Below are positions 8,227 through 17,140 of a stretch of 64,000 nt of DNA, piece by piece. Below the pieces are notes generated by a model. It was not told the origin of the DNA. It made no database searches and saw only the letters and a list, made by a program, of their open reading frames with translations. Made by a program: the position numbers and the translations under genes. This DNA comes from Acetobacter garciniae. Its GTDB lineage: Bacteria > Pseudomonadota > Alphaproteobacteria > Acetobacterales > Acetobacteraceae. Each line of letters starts with the position of its first letter. Position 1 is the first letter of the stretch. The stretch is from positions 62,001 through 126,000 of the forward strand of contig NZ_JAFVMH010000007.1 in the NCBI RefSeq assembly GCF_017377735.1, in the 5' to 3' direction.

Positions 8227-9921
8227 TCACGCCTGACCACGGCCCGCCCGCCGCCTTACGGCCGCGACACCAGCGCTGCCATCGGCTTTCCTGCCCCCTT
8301 TCCGGGCAGTGGCCCGTCTGGGCACATCCGGCGCGACGGCGGATGCTTCGGCTCCCCGATCGCTTCCGGTGGGTTTTCGAGATCCCTTTCCCGCGCGTGG
8401 TTTTTTCTCGATGCCAGCTTGTTCGGCAGACTGTTCGGCAGAGGGTTTTTGACGACGGTCCTTTGCTGTCGCATGGTTTACACGACCCGCTTTCGGGGCC
8501 CCGGCTTTCAAGGCGCGGGACTTTGCAACCCGCCTTTTCGCGGGTGCGCTTGCGGGCTCGCCAGTCGAGGGGGTTCCGACCGTCTGCGCACCTGCTGCCT
8601 GCGGGGACGATGCAATATCATCGCACAGCAAGGCTGCCAGATCGGCACTGGCGCCCTCTGTTGGCCCGGCATCGTCCAAAGTTGCGTCAGTCGAGATGGG
8701 CAGGATTTCCACCAGAAAAGCTTCCAGCGGCGCCAGGCTTTCGGATGCCACCGGCACGCCCGCATCGACCGGGCCCGCGCGCGTGCCATCCGTAAAACTG
8801 GCGCGCACACGGCACAGGAACCGGCGGGCTGCATCCCCTTTCAACCGCACCGCCAGCCCCAGAACCGGCAAGGCCATGCCCCGGCTGCCGCAGTAATCCC
8901 CCCCTTCCATCCAGGGCGAAAGCCAGCCTTTGCCCAGAACGGCCTGATATTCGATATCCGCCGCCCCCAGCAGGCCGGTGGGGAGAATGCCAAAGCCTTC
9001 CACCCAGACACGGCTCCCCGGCTCGCCCATCCACTGGCCCAGGGCACCCCGCACATCGCCCCGGCACTGGATATGCGCCCCCATTTCACCCCCGACCATC
9101 GCAGGGCCAGTCGCATCCATCCCCTGCGCGGGCTGCTCCTGCTCTTCCTCATGCGTGGTTCCGGGCGGCCCCGCGCGCATGGGTGCCGCCTGCGGGCCGG
9201 GGGGCAGAGGGGCTTGCGCATGGCCCCGCCGCCCATCCTGCGCGCGCCCCGCCCCCCTGCGGTGTTTGCGCCCGTGCTCCGCCGTATCCGGCCCGTGCCC
9301 CGTCGGCTCCGCGCCAGCAGGTTCCCGTCCTGCCCGGGCGGCTGCGTGCGGGGCCTGCTCTCCGCCTGAAGGAGGCAGGCTGGCGTGGTCCCCGCCCGCG
9401 TATTCATGAACCGCATGGTCATGGGCCTTGTGTTTCCCCTTGCGGTCATGCGCCGCGCGATGCCCCGCGCCATCCCTTTCCCAAGCAGCGGCAGTCTGCC
9501 CGTCTCCGCCCTCGGCCGCGTCGGGCAGGGGCCAGTCGGGTAGGGTCGTGGGGTCGGCCGTGTTCGCACTACCCAGTTGCAGCACCTGCAGGCGTGGCAA
9601 GGCGGGGGCGGGTTGTAGCCCGGCCTGGGCCGCGTGTTCCTGGTAGACGGTAATCATGATCTGGGCGGGGCCCTGGTTCACGCGCACAAGGGCGGCGTTG
9701 CTCTGCCCGCCCAGCCAGCCATCGGGCGCGAATGTTGCGATCTCCACCGCGCCGGGCTGGCAAAGCGGGGCGGGGCTGATGCGCACACCCGGCAGCCCGG
9801 AGCAGGCCGGCACCACCCGCCCCCCGGCACCCTGCGTAATGCAGAACAGCCCGGCGCCAAGGGTCATGAGATGGCCCGAGACTTTCAGATCCGTAACGCG
9901 CTGCTGGAGTGTCTGTGACAT
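8227..9921 (-). CDS. Hydrophobic-W-like domain protein with His-rich linker and basic tail
   Basis: Not assigned to a characterised family. Three parts of this 564-residue protein are visible. Residues about 1-120 form a folded, tryptophan- and glycine-containing region (APDGWLGGQSNAALVRV). Residues about 125-275 are a low-complexity linker rich in His, Ala, Gly and Pro (HDRKGKHKAHDHAVHEYAGG). Residues about 280-410 resemble the clostridial hydrophobic-W repeat domain (GSRVWVEGFGI, IEYQAVLGKGWLSPWMEGG, LGLAVRLKG). The last 100 residues are Lys/Arg/Ala-rich and histone H1-like (AKRRVAKSRALKAGAPKAGR). No signal peptide or membrane segment is seen. It lies between two glycosyltransferase genes, so a sugar-binding or acceptor role is possible, but that is inference. 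Confidence 0.7.
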   Translation of the reverse strand: MSQTLQQRVTDLKVSGHLMTLGAGLFCITQGAGGRVVPACSGLPGVRISPAPLCQPGAVEIATFAPDGWLGGQSNAALVRVNQGPAQIMITVYQEHAAQAGLQPAPALPRLQVLQLGSANTADPTTLPDWPLPDAAEGGDGQTAAAWERDGAGHRAAHDRKGKHKAHDHAVHEYAGGDHASLPPSGGEQAPHAAARAGREPAGAEPTGHGPDTAEHGRKHRRGAGRAQDGRRGHAQAPLPPGPQAAPMRAGPPGTTHEEEQEQPAQGMDATGPAMVGGEMGAHIQCRGDVRGALGQWMGEPGSRVWVEGFGILPTGLLGAADIEYQAVLGKGWLSPWMEGGDYCGSRGMALPVLGLAVRLKGDAARRFLCRVRASFTDGTRAGPVDAGVPVASESLAPLEAFLVEILPISTDATLDDAGPTEGASADLAALLCDDIASSPQAAGAQTVGTPSTGEPASAPAKRRVAKSRALKAGAPKAGRVNHATAKDRRQKPSAEQSAEQAGIEKKPRAGKGSRKPTGSDRGAEASAVAPDVPRRATARKGGRKADGSAGVAAVRRRAGRGQA

Positions 9922-9994
9922 GAACGGTCTTCCATCGCGGCTGGCCGAGAGACGGGGCGTTCGGCCTCATGCGTCTTTTCATAGCAGGGAAAAG

Positions 9995-12900
9995 CTAAAT
10001 GTTTTCTTGCCGGTTTTTCACTTTCTTCAATAAGATTTCGTTAAGTTTCGCAGCCCCCAGGCCCGGCGGCACCAGCGTGCCACCCCCCGTGGCACGGATA
10101 CGCAGCGCAGGCGTGCCGATATCGAACGCCAGCACATGCAGCCCAGCACGCCACAGCTCCGTCAGCGCGAAGCACCATGTTTCCGGCCAGATGGAGGGCA
10201 GCAAAGCGATATCGGCCCCCGCCGAGCGGATCAGCCGCACCGCATCCGCCGCCGCGTAAGGTCCTGTTACAAAAATACGCTCTGTCTGCATCAGTTTTTC
10301 ATCGTCGGGTGTGTGGCCCACCAGCACGAATTCAAGCGGCAGGTTCCGCCGCGCCGCATCCCGACCGGCCTGAAGCAGAACGCCATAGCCTTTTTCCACC
10401 CCGATGGCCCCGACCACGCAGACCCGCACCCGCCCACGACTTTCAGTGGTAGTGAAAAATCCACGTCCGGGGGAAACGTCATTTTTATTCGGTAATTTTC
10501 CCGAATTCTTTTCCCGCCCCGGTATCGTAGCGCGGATACGGGAGCGATCGCGCTCCAGCGGCCTTACGTGCAGCTTCAGCCCCGGGAAATGGCGATCGAA
10601 CCGGGCCGCGACATCGCCCGATGGCACCACGACACGCCGCGCGCCCGCAAGCAGGTTCCGCGCGCGGTCCAGATACGCCTGCCCGTCCAGCGCCCCGGCC
10701 ACCCGGCGGCCCATGCGCGCAAGGCAGGTATCGCACCCCGTAACACCCGGTTCGCCGCAATAACGCCCGCCGGGGCCCAGCAGGGTCACGCGCTGACACA
10801 GCCAGATATAGTCATGCACGAACACATCATACGGGCAGCCCAACCGGGCAGGCAGGGCCAGTGTGGCATCGGCATGGCCCGCGGGGTGGTGGATTTCGAC
10901 ATGGCGCACGCCTTCTGCCGCCAGCAGGCGGGCCAGCAGCCGTTCATCCGCCGCGCCGCGAAAGACCAGCGCCGGGTAGCGTTCGGGCGCGGGCCCTACC
11001 GCGCCATCTTCCAGCACACTGCCCTGCGGGCCGGGGCGCAGCACCAGCACCCGCACGCCCCGGCCCCGCCAATGCGCCACGCGCTGGCCCTCCACCCGCG
11101 CCACCCCGCCGCCTGCCGCATGGGTTATCAGCAGCACGGCGCCCGACTTGGCCGGGGTCTGGCCCATGGGTTGCGACAGAGCTTGCGAGGGCGAGGGTGG
11201 CGCATCGGGGTGGGGTGCCGGGGCAGCATGTGGCCCGCTGGCGCGCAGGCGCACAAGGTCGAACCGCCGCCGCCAGGGGTGCAGCGCATCGCGCGCCAGC
11301 CAGCGGGCGATCCGCGCATGGTAGCCGGGGTGCAGATGTTCCAGCACCATCTGGTTGCGCTGGCGCAGGCCCGCCCCGGCCCCGCCGAAGGACGCCCCGC
11401 CCGCATGGGCGACAAACGCCCCCACCGCCGCCATGTGCCACCACCCCCGTGCCGTGGCGCGCAGGCAGAAATCGTTTTCCTCGCCATAGCCCTGGGCAAA
11501 TACGTCTTCTCGCAAAAAGCCGGTGCGGGCCAGGCAGTCATGGCGGATATACATGCAGAACCCGTTGGCGGTCGGCACTTTTACCCCGTGCCCGGCATTG
11601 GCCGCCTGGGCCAAGCGCATCAGCCATCGGGTTTGCGCCAGATCGGGCATGGGGTTTTGCCCATCCTGCCCGGGATAGGAAAACAGACTGGCCTCGTTCG
11701 AAAACGGCGTGACCGTGCCTGTGCGGGGGGCCGCATAGGCCACATGGCGCAGTTCGGCCAGCCAGTTGCCCACCACCAGCGTATCGGCGTTCAGTACCAC
11801 CACATCATGCCCTGGCACTTCGCGCAGGCCCGTATTCACGGCAGCGGGAAAGCCAGCGTTGCAGGCCCGTTCGATAAGGGCGAACCCCGCCTGTGCGCAA
11901 AAATCGGCCACCGCCCGGCAGAATGCGGGATCGGGCGAGGCATCGTTGACCACCACCACCCGGGCGGGCCCATTGCCGGTTCGGGCGTGATCGAGCGAGG
12001 TGCCAAGACTTTGCAGGCAGGCGATCGTCCGGGCCCGATCGGCATAGACCGGCACCACAACCGCGAGGGGTGCCGGTGCCGGAATGCTGGCGGGCGGGCC
12101 AGCCTGATCGACCGATACATTGCACATGACAGGCTTGTACAGAACGCGTTTTCTTATATCCGGCGGCTGCACATGATGCTGTTTGTCCGGCACGGCCTTT
12201 CCGCCAGCGGCATTGCGCACCGCCCGCCCAGCCCCGGCCGGCGCGGGCGCATATGCGACAAGCCCTGCGGGATGCAGGGGACTTCCCGCCAGGTCGCGGC
12301 CATCGGGGCCGAGGATACGCACAAGCCCTGACCGCACGTGCCGGGGCAAGGCGGTACAGAGCAGGGAAATGGTCCGGCACCGGGCCAGCGGCCGGCCTGG
12401 GGGGGCGGTTTCATGAAAATCCCCTGCCCTGAAAGAAAGAACAGGCGTATTATCCCGCGCATCCAGCACGCATAATTCGGGCACGGTATCCGGGTCATGC
12501 GGCAGCCAGACCCAGCCATGCAGGCGGTATCCATCGCTTTCCACCAGCCCTTCGCACTGGCGCACCATGCCCATATTCAGCCCGGCTGGCGGGAACAGCG
12601 GCACCGTATCGACACTGACCCGCACCCGCCCGTCGCGGCTTGCCGGGCCGGGCAGGGCCATAGTGGGGTTTTCGTCCTTGCCTTGTGGGAATGGGCCGCA
12701 CCACTCAGGCGGGCAGAACCAGTGCCCATTATGGAAAATTGCCGGCTGTGTCTGGCCTTCGCATATCAGCAATGGTGGTGTGGTGGGCTGTGCGGGCAGG
12801 CCCAGCACAAGCCGGCCTTGCCCATTGGCCACCCCGCACCAACCCGGCAGGCCCGCCGCCCGCACCACGGCGGCCACAAGAACCGCGCTTTCGGGCGTGC

Positions 12901-13324
12901 AGGCATAATGGGCCAGCAGGTGTTCCACCGCACCCACCGCCCGGTCCAGCAAGCGACGACAAGCCTGCGCGCCCGCCGGGCCATTACGGCTTTGCGCCAG
13001 GCAGAGCGAGGCCAGAAGCACCCAGCCTTCGCGAAACTCGGCCTGGGTGAGCAGCTTTTCCACCAATGCGATGGCCCCGCTCCCCTGCCCCACCGCCTGG
13101 CGCGCCAGTGCAAGGGCGAAGACAACATGCGGTGTCTGCGGGGCCAGGCGATTGGCCCGTTCCAGCCAGTCCCACGCGCGCGCGGCCTCACCCGCCTGCC
13201 ATGCCACATTGCCACGGGCAAACGCCTGCTGCGCACTGGCGCTGGCCAGGCGCGCGCGGGCCCGGCTGGCGCGCAGGGTCAGAAAACCCACCTGTACCGC
13301 ATGGCTTTTACGGTTCCGGCCCAT
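9995..13324 (-). CDS. Bifunctional GT2-GT4 glycosyltransferase with TPR-like N-terminus
   Basis: A 1109-residue protein with two glycosyltransferase modules. Residues about 25-175 look like TPR helices (AFARGNVAWQAGEAARAWDW, NRLAPQTPHVVFALALARQA). A central domain with no known match follows (about 230-370). A GT2 module occupies about 415-690 (LAVVVPVYADRARTIACLQS, VVVNDASPD, VVLNADTLV, GYGEENDFCLRA). A GT4 module occupies about 725-1100, with a Cys cluster (RYCGEPGVTGCDTCLA) and the donor-site region GAIGVEKGYGVLLQAG and LPSIWPETWCFALTELW. The ATG at 13324 overlaps the Sel1 gene by 17 bp. Fusions like this often build surface glycans or glycosylate large secreted proteins. Confidence 0.88.
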   Translation of the reverse strand: MGRNRKSHAVQVGFLTLRASRARARLASASAQQAFARGNVAWQAGEAARAWDWLERANRLAPQTPHVVFALALARQAVGQGSGAIALVEKLLTQAEFREGWVLLASLCLAQSRNGPAGAQACRRLLDRAVGAVEHLLAHYACTPESAVLVAAVVRAAGLPGWCGVANGQGRLVLGLPAQPTTPPLLICEGQTQPAIFHNGHWFCPPEWCGPFPQGKDENPTMALPGPASRDGRVRVSVDTVPLFPPAGLNMGMVRQCEGLVESDGYRLHGWVWLPHDPDTVPELCVLDARDNTPVLSFRAGDFHETAPPGRPLARCRTISLLCTALPRHVRSGLVRILGPDGRDLAGSPLHPAGLVAYAPAPAGAGRAVRNAAGGKAVPDKQHHVQPPDIRKRVLYKPVMCNVSVDQAGPPASIPAPAPLAVVVPVYADRARTIACLQSLGTSLDHARTGNGPARVVVVNDASPDPAFCRAVADFCAQAGFALIERACNAGFPAAVNTGLREVPGHDVVVLNADTLVVGNWLAELRHVAYAAPRTGTVTPFSNEASLFSYPGQDGQNPMPDLAQTRWLMRLAQAANAGHGVKVPTANGFCMYIRHDCLARTGFLREDVFAQGYGEENDFCLRATARGWWHMAAVGAFVAHAGGASFGGAGAGLRQRNQMVLEHLHPGYHARIARWLARDALHPWRRRFDLVRLRASGPHAAPAPHPDAPPSPSQALSQPMGQTPAKSGAVLLITHAAGGGVARVEGQRVAHWRGRGVRVLVLRPGPQGSVLEDGAVGPAPERYPALVFRGAADERLLARLLAAEGVRHVEIHHPAGHADATLALPARLGCPYDVFVHDYIWLCQRVTLLGPGGRYCGEPGVTGCDTCLARMGRRVAGALDGQAYLDRARNLLAGARRVVVPSGDVAARFDRHFPGLKLHVRPLERDRSRIRATIPGREKNSGKLPNKNDVSPGRGFFTTTESRGRVRVCVVGAIGVEKGYGVLLQAGRDAARRNLPLEFVLVGHTPDDEKLMQTERIFVTGPYAAADAVRLIRSAGADIALLPSIWPETWCFALTELWRAGLHVLAFDIGTPALRIRATGGGTLVPPGLGAAKLNEILLKKVKNRQENI

Positions 13325-15692
13325 CGTCCATTCCCCCGCCGCGCACCAGCCGGTCCAGTTCCTGCGCGGCCAGGGCAATGTTCTGCGCCTGGGCCGCGCG
13401 GTACCAGTGCCGCGCGGCATCGGGGTCGGGCTTGCCACCCAGCCCCTGGGCCAGGTAGCGGGCCAGCATCAACTGGGCCAGCGCGTGCCCGCCTTGGGCT
13501 GCGCGCCTGAACCACTGCCGGGCGCGGGCGCGGTCCTGCGGCACGTCATGCCCCCCGCCATGCATGGCCCCGGCCGAAAACATGGCCGCGACCAGCCCGT
13601 TTTGCGCTGCTTTTTCGTACCAGTGCAGGGCCTGGGCATGATCGCGCGGGCCGCCTGTGCCCTCCACCAGCAGATGGGCATAGTCCAGCATGGCCCGGGC
13701 CATGCCCGCGCGCGCAGCGCTGGCCACCCATTGCCGCCCCCGCACAACGTCCCGCCCCGGATCCTGCGCCGCGCTGGTCGCGGCTGTTCCCCGGGCCGTT
13801 CCCGGGGCCGTTGGCTGGGCCGCTCCCTGGGGCGTTGCCCGTACCGTTTTCTGAACCGTTTCCCGGGCTGTTTCAGGGCTGGCCTCCTGAACCGCTTCCT
13901 GCCCCTTGTCCGGCACGACGCCGGGGGTGGTGGGGGGGCCCGCGGTCGTGTCGGGCAGCGGGTTGTGTCGCGCGCCGTCCGTCGCTCCATCAAGCAGCAG
14001 GCGGCCATAGGCGTATCGGGCGTTCACCACGTTGGGGGCCGCGCGCCTGAACCATTGCGCCGCCTGCGCCGTGTTATCGGGGCCCGCCATGCCGCGCGCC
14101 AGCCCAAGACCGAGGTTGAACGCGCCCAGCATGTCATCCGCCCCGGCCGCGTGGCTGTACGCCTGCATGATCCGGGGCCCGTGGACCTTGGGGGCCTCCC
14201 CGGCCTGCACCAGGTTGCCAAGCTCCGCCGCCGCCTGCGTGCTGCCCTGTTCCGCCGCGCGGGCCAGCCAGTGCGCGGCCGCTGTCTCGTCCCGGGGGGT
14301 GCCGATACCCTTCAGGGCCATAAGCCCCAGCGTGCGGCTGGCCGTGGCGTGCCCATGTTCGGACGCCAGACGATACCACGCTGCGGCCTCGGCCGGGTTG
14401 GGGGCCATGTCCAGCCCGCGCCCGCGCAGGTCGCCCAGCATGGCGGCGGCCTCGGCATCGCCTGCAAGGGCTGCGCGGCGCAGCCAGCTTTCCCCCGCCG
14501 TGACATTGCGCGCCACCCCGCGCCCGGCCAGCAGCGCCATGCCGTAGCGCGCCTGGGCGGGGCGCATGTTCTTTGCGGCGGCCTGGGCATAGCAGGCCAC
14601 GGCCAGCGTGCCATCATGCGCCACCCCCAGCCCGCGATCGTGCAGCAGGCCGAGCATATACAGGGCCGTGCCCAGCCCCGCATTGGCCGCCACGCGCAGG
14701 TGCTCCGCCGCCTGGGCAAAGGCCTGAGCCGTGGTTGCGGTGTCCAGCGCCGCCAGGGCCAGGCCCAGATGCCCCTGCGCGCAGCCTGCCTGCGCCGCCC
14801 GCCCGTACCACGCCAGCGCCTGTGCGGGATCACGCAACGGGGCGGGTGCGGTGGCCAGCACATAGCCGTACAGAGCCTGGGCCTGCACATGACCGGCCCG
14901 CGCCGCCTGCCCCGCCCAATGCGCGGCGGCCGCGTGATCGGGCGCGGCGGGGGCCGGGGGCGCGGTCTCGAACACGGACTGCGCCTGTATGGGGCCCTGG
15001 ATATGATCTTGCGTCTGGTCCTGTGCGATCTCCGCCTCCAGACGGGGCAGCAGGCCTTGCGGCAGGCCGCGCAGGCACAGGACCGCCAGGGTGAACCGGG
15101 CATCCGCCCAGCCATCGGCCGCCGCACGCAGGCACCAGCGCAGCCCCTCGGCCAGATCGGGCGGCACGCCCTGACCGGACAGATAGGCCTGGCCCACAAG
15201 AAACATGGCCTGCGCCACCCCCTGGGCGGCCAGGTCCGCGCTGGCGGCAAAGGCAGCGCAGGGGTCGCGTTCGCGCAGTTCGGCAATGGTTTGAAGGCGG
15301 GTTTGCAGGCGGGACTGCAAGCGGGCGCGCCGCCGTAGGGTGCGGCGGTCGGCCCCCGATGCGGCACCGGATACGCCAGCGGGTGCGGACCCGTGTTCGA
15401 CGCCCGGCTTGCCCCCATGACCGCCCTCATGACAGGCGCTGTGCGCGACACCCTGTTCAGCCCCGTGCCCGGTGCCGGACACGCGCGCCTGTGCCGGCCC
15501 ATGCTGTGACCCCCGGCCTTGCGCCCGTTCTGGCCCATGTTGCGGCCCGTGTTCTGGCCCATGCTCTGGCCCCTGTCGTGGCCCAGCGCCCGCCCGAATG
15601 GCCGAGCACGTATTTAGGCGCGTATCCGGGCGTGTTTCCACCCCCGCCGGGGTTGAGCGCCCACCGCGCAGCCGTGCGAATAGCGGGGCCAT
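13308..15692 (-). CDS. Sel1-repeat protein
   Basis: A 794-residue protein dominated by Sel1-like (SLR/TPR) repeats, which form a superhelical scaffold for protein-protein contacts. The repeats run from about residue 130 to the end, with the usual A-x-W-Y/L-R-x-A-A pattern (EAAAWYRLASEHGHATASRT, RARQWFRRAAQGGHALAQLM). The first 115 residues are low complexity, with tandem GPEH/GPQH units. A second insert (about 605-675) is a Thr/Ala/Gln-rich degenerate repeat splitting the SLR array. No signal peptide is apparent. Its start codon overlaps the HlyD stop (TGATG), so translation is coupled to the secretion genes, and it may scaffold the downstream glycosyltransferase. Confidence 0.88.
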   Translation of the reverse strand: MAPLFARLRGGRSTPAGVETRPDTRLNTCSAIRAGAGPRQGPEHGPEHGPQHGPERAQGRGSQHGPAQARVSGTGHGAEQGVAHSACHEGGHGGKPGVEHGSAPAGVSGAASGADRRTLRRRARLQSRLQTRLQTIAELRERDPCAAFAASADLAAQGVAQAMFLVGQAYLSGQGVPPDLAEGLRWCLRAAADGWADARFTLAVLCLRGLPQGLLPRLEAEIAQDQTQDHIQGPIQAQSVFETAPPAPAAPDHAAAAHWAGQAARAGHVQAQALYGYVLATAPAPLRDPAQALAWYGRAAQAGCAQGHLGLALAALDTATTAQAFAQAAEHLRVAANAGLGTALYMLGLLHDRGLGVAHDGTLAVACYAQAAAKNMRPAQARYGMALLAGRGVARNVTAGESWLRRAALAGDAEAAAMLGDLRGRGLDMAPNPAEAAAWYRLASEHGHATASRTLGLMALKGIGTPRDETAAAHWLARAAEQGSTQAAAELGNLVQAGEAPKVHGPRIMQAYSHAAGADDMLGAFNLGLGLARGMAGPDNTAQAAQWFRRAAPNVVNARYAYGRLLLDGATDGARHNPLPDTTAGPPTTPGVVPDKGQEAVQEASPETARETVQKTVRATPQGAAQPTAPGTARGTAATSAAQDPGRDVVRGRQWVASAARAGMARAMLDYAHLLVEGTGGPRDHAQALHWYEKAAQNGLVAAMFSAGAMHGGGHDVPQDRARARQWFRRAAQGGHALAQLMLARYLAQGLGGKPDPDAARHWYRAAQAQNIALAAQELDRLVRGGGMDDGPEP

Positions 15693-17140
15693 CAGGGTTC
15701 ACGCATGCCGGTTGTGGCCAGCGGCACGATGGCGTTGAGCAGGTATTGCATGATGGTGCGCTTACCCACATGGATATCGGCCGAAACCACCATGCCCGGC
15801 AGCGGGTGAAAAAAGCCGGGCACGCCGTGCAGCGTGTAGCGGTCTATGCGCAGCCGCACGCGGTAGAAGGCCTGGGCCGCGTTCTCGGGCGTCAGCTCGT
15901 TGCCTGGCCCGGCCCCGCCCGTGCCATCGGGGGTGAAGGCATCCGCGCTGATGGTGCGTACCGTGGCCTCCGCCCCGCCATATTGCTGGTAGGGAAAGGT
16001 CGCGAACTTGACCAGCGCGTGGTCCCCCAGCCGCACGAACCCGACATCGTGCCCGGACATGACGGCTTCGATCTCCAGCCCCTGGCCGGTGGGCACCAGC
16101 GTCATGACCGGCTGGGCAGGGGTGACGACGGAGCCCACCGACACCTTGCCCAGGTTCAGCACCACCGCGTCCTCATCCGCGCGGAGCAGGACCATGGTGT
16201 CATGCAGCACGGCCTTGCTGTAGGCGGCCTGCGCTTCTGACAGCCTGTGTTCGGCGGTGACAAGATCGCGATACACCTCGGCCTTCCAGTTCTGTTCGTA
16301 GCTGTCGCGCTCGGCTGTCTGGGCGGCCAGGCGCGAACGTGTGGAATCGGCCTGCTGGCGGGCCGCCACCTGCGCGCGTTCGACCTCCATCAGGTCGTTG
16401 CGCGCGGCCAGGGTGGACAGGCGGCTGCCCACCTGTTCCTTCTGCAACTGCTGGCGCATGCCCAGCACATCGGACATGACCCGCGCGCGCGCCGCGTACA
16501 GCGCCGCACTGGCCTGATAGCCCAGCAGGTCGCTTTGCAGGCTGGCGATCTGGTTGGCGTATTTGCCCACGCTCGCATCGTATTCCGCCTTGCGGCGCAA
16601 GAAGGCCTCGGCCTCGGTCAGGCTGGCGGGGTCGTTGGGGTCGGGGTGGTATTGGGCACCCGTGGCTTCGGCCTTCAGGCGGTTTGTCTCGGCCTGGTAC
16701 TGCGCGCGCTGGGCCCCCAGGTTCGCGCTATCCGCCCCGGCCTGCGTGGGGTCCAGCCGGGCCAGCACATCGCCCTTGTGCACGACATCGCCCGCCGTCA
16801 CCGTAATGGCGCGGATGATGGCGGTATCGAGCGGCTGCACCAGCAACGTGGCCTGGCTGGACACCAGCCTGCCCTGCGTGGACACCACGCGCGAAAGCGG
16901 GAACACCGTCATGCCCAGCAGCGAGCACGCCATAAGCCCGCCCACGATCCATACGATATGCCGCGCCGCCGGCGTGGGCGGCAGGTTGACCAGGGCCGCC
17001 GTGGGGGAATGGAATTCCAGCAGGGCCAGGGGCATGTCACCCGGTGCGAAGGGATCGTCCGCCGCACGCAGGAAGGTGTCGTCGGGCAGGATGTCGTCCT
17101 GCGGGGGCTGGTCGGGGGCTGGCAGGGCGGGCTGGGTCAT
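15692..17140 (-). CDS. HlyD-family type I secretion periplasmic adaptor
   Basis: A membrane fusion protein (482 residues) linking a type I ABC exporter to a TolC-like outer membrane channel. There is one transmembrane segment at about residues 60-82 (IVWIVGGLMACSLLGMTVF), a lipoyl/barrel-sandwich half (VSTQGRLVSSQATLLVQPLD, GDVVHKGDVLARLDPTQAG), a long coiled-coil hairpin (about 150-320) and the C-terminal beta domain (LEIEAVMSGHDVGFVRLG). The ATG at 17140 overlaps the ABC stop as ATGA. No TolC gene is present in the window, so the outer channel must be encoded elsewhere. Confidence 0.93.
   Translation of the reverse strand: MTQPALPAPDQPPQDDILPDDTFLRAADDPFAPGDMPLALLEFHSPTAALVNLPPTPAARHIVWIVGGLMACSLLGMTVFPLSRVVSTQGRLVSSQATLLVQPLDTAIIRAITVTAGDVVHKGDVLARLDPTQAGADSANLGAQRAQYQAETNRLKAEATGAQYHPDPNDPASLTEAEAFLRRKAEYDASVGKYANQIASLQSDLLGYQASAALYAARARVMSDVLGMRQQLQKEQVGSRLSTLAARNDLMEVERAQVAARQQADSTRSRLAAQTAERDSYEQNWKAEVYRDLVTAEHRLSEAQAAYSKAVLHDTMVLLRADEDAVVLNLGKVSVGSVVTPAQPVMTLVPTGQGLEIEAVMSGHDVGFVRLGDHALVKFATFPYQQYGGAEATVRTISADAFTPDGTGGAGPGNELTPENAAQAFYRVRLRIDRYTLHGVPGFFHPLPGMVVSADIHVGKRTIMQYLLNAIVPLATTGMREP

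Noticed and set aside
13047-15338. Very long plus-strand open frame antisense to the Sel1 gene
   Set aside because: It is rich in Arg, Pro, His and Gly, has no domain pattern and exists only because high-GC genes leave the opposite strand open. The minus strand carries clear Sel1 repeats.
15500-15600. GGCCCATG-type tandem repeat considered as a CRISPR-like or VNTR array
   Set aside because: The units are short, degenerate and in frame with the Sel1 protein's GPEH peptide repeats, so they are coding low complexity. No CRISPR pattern of equal spacers exists anywhere in the window.
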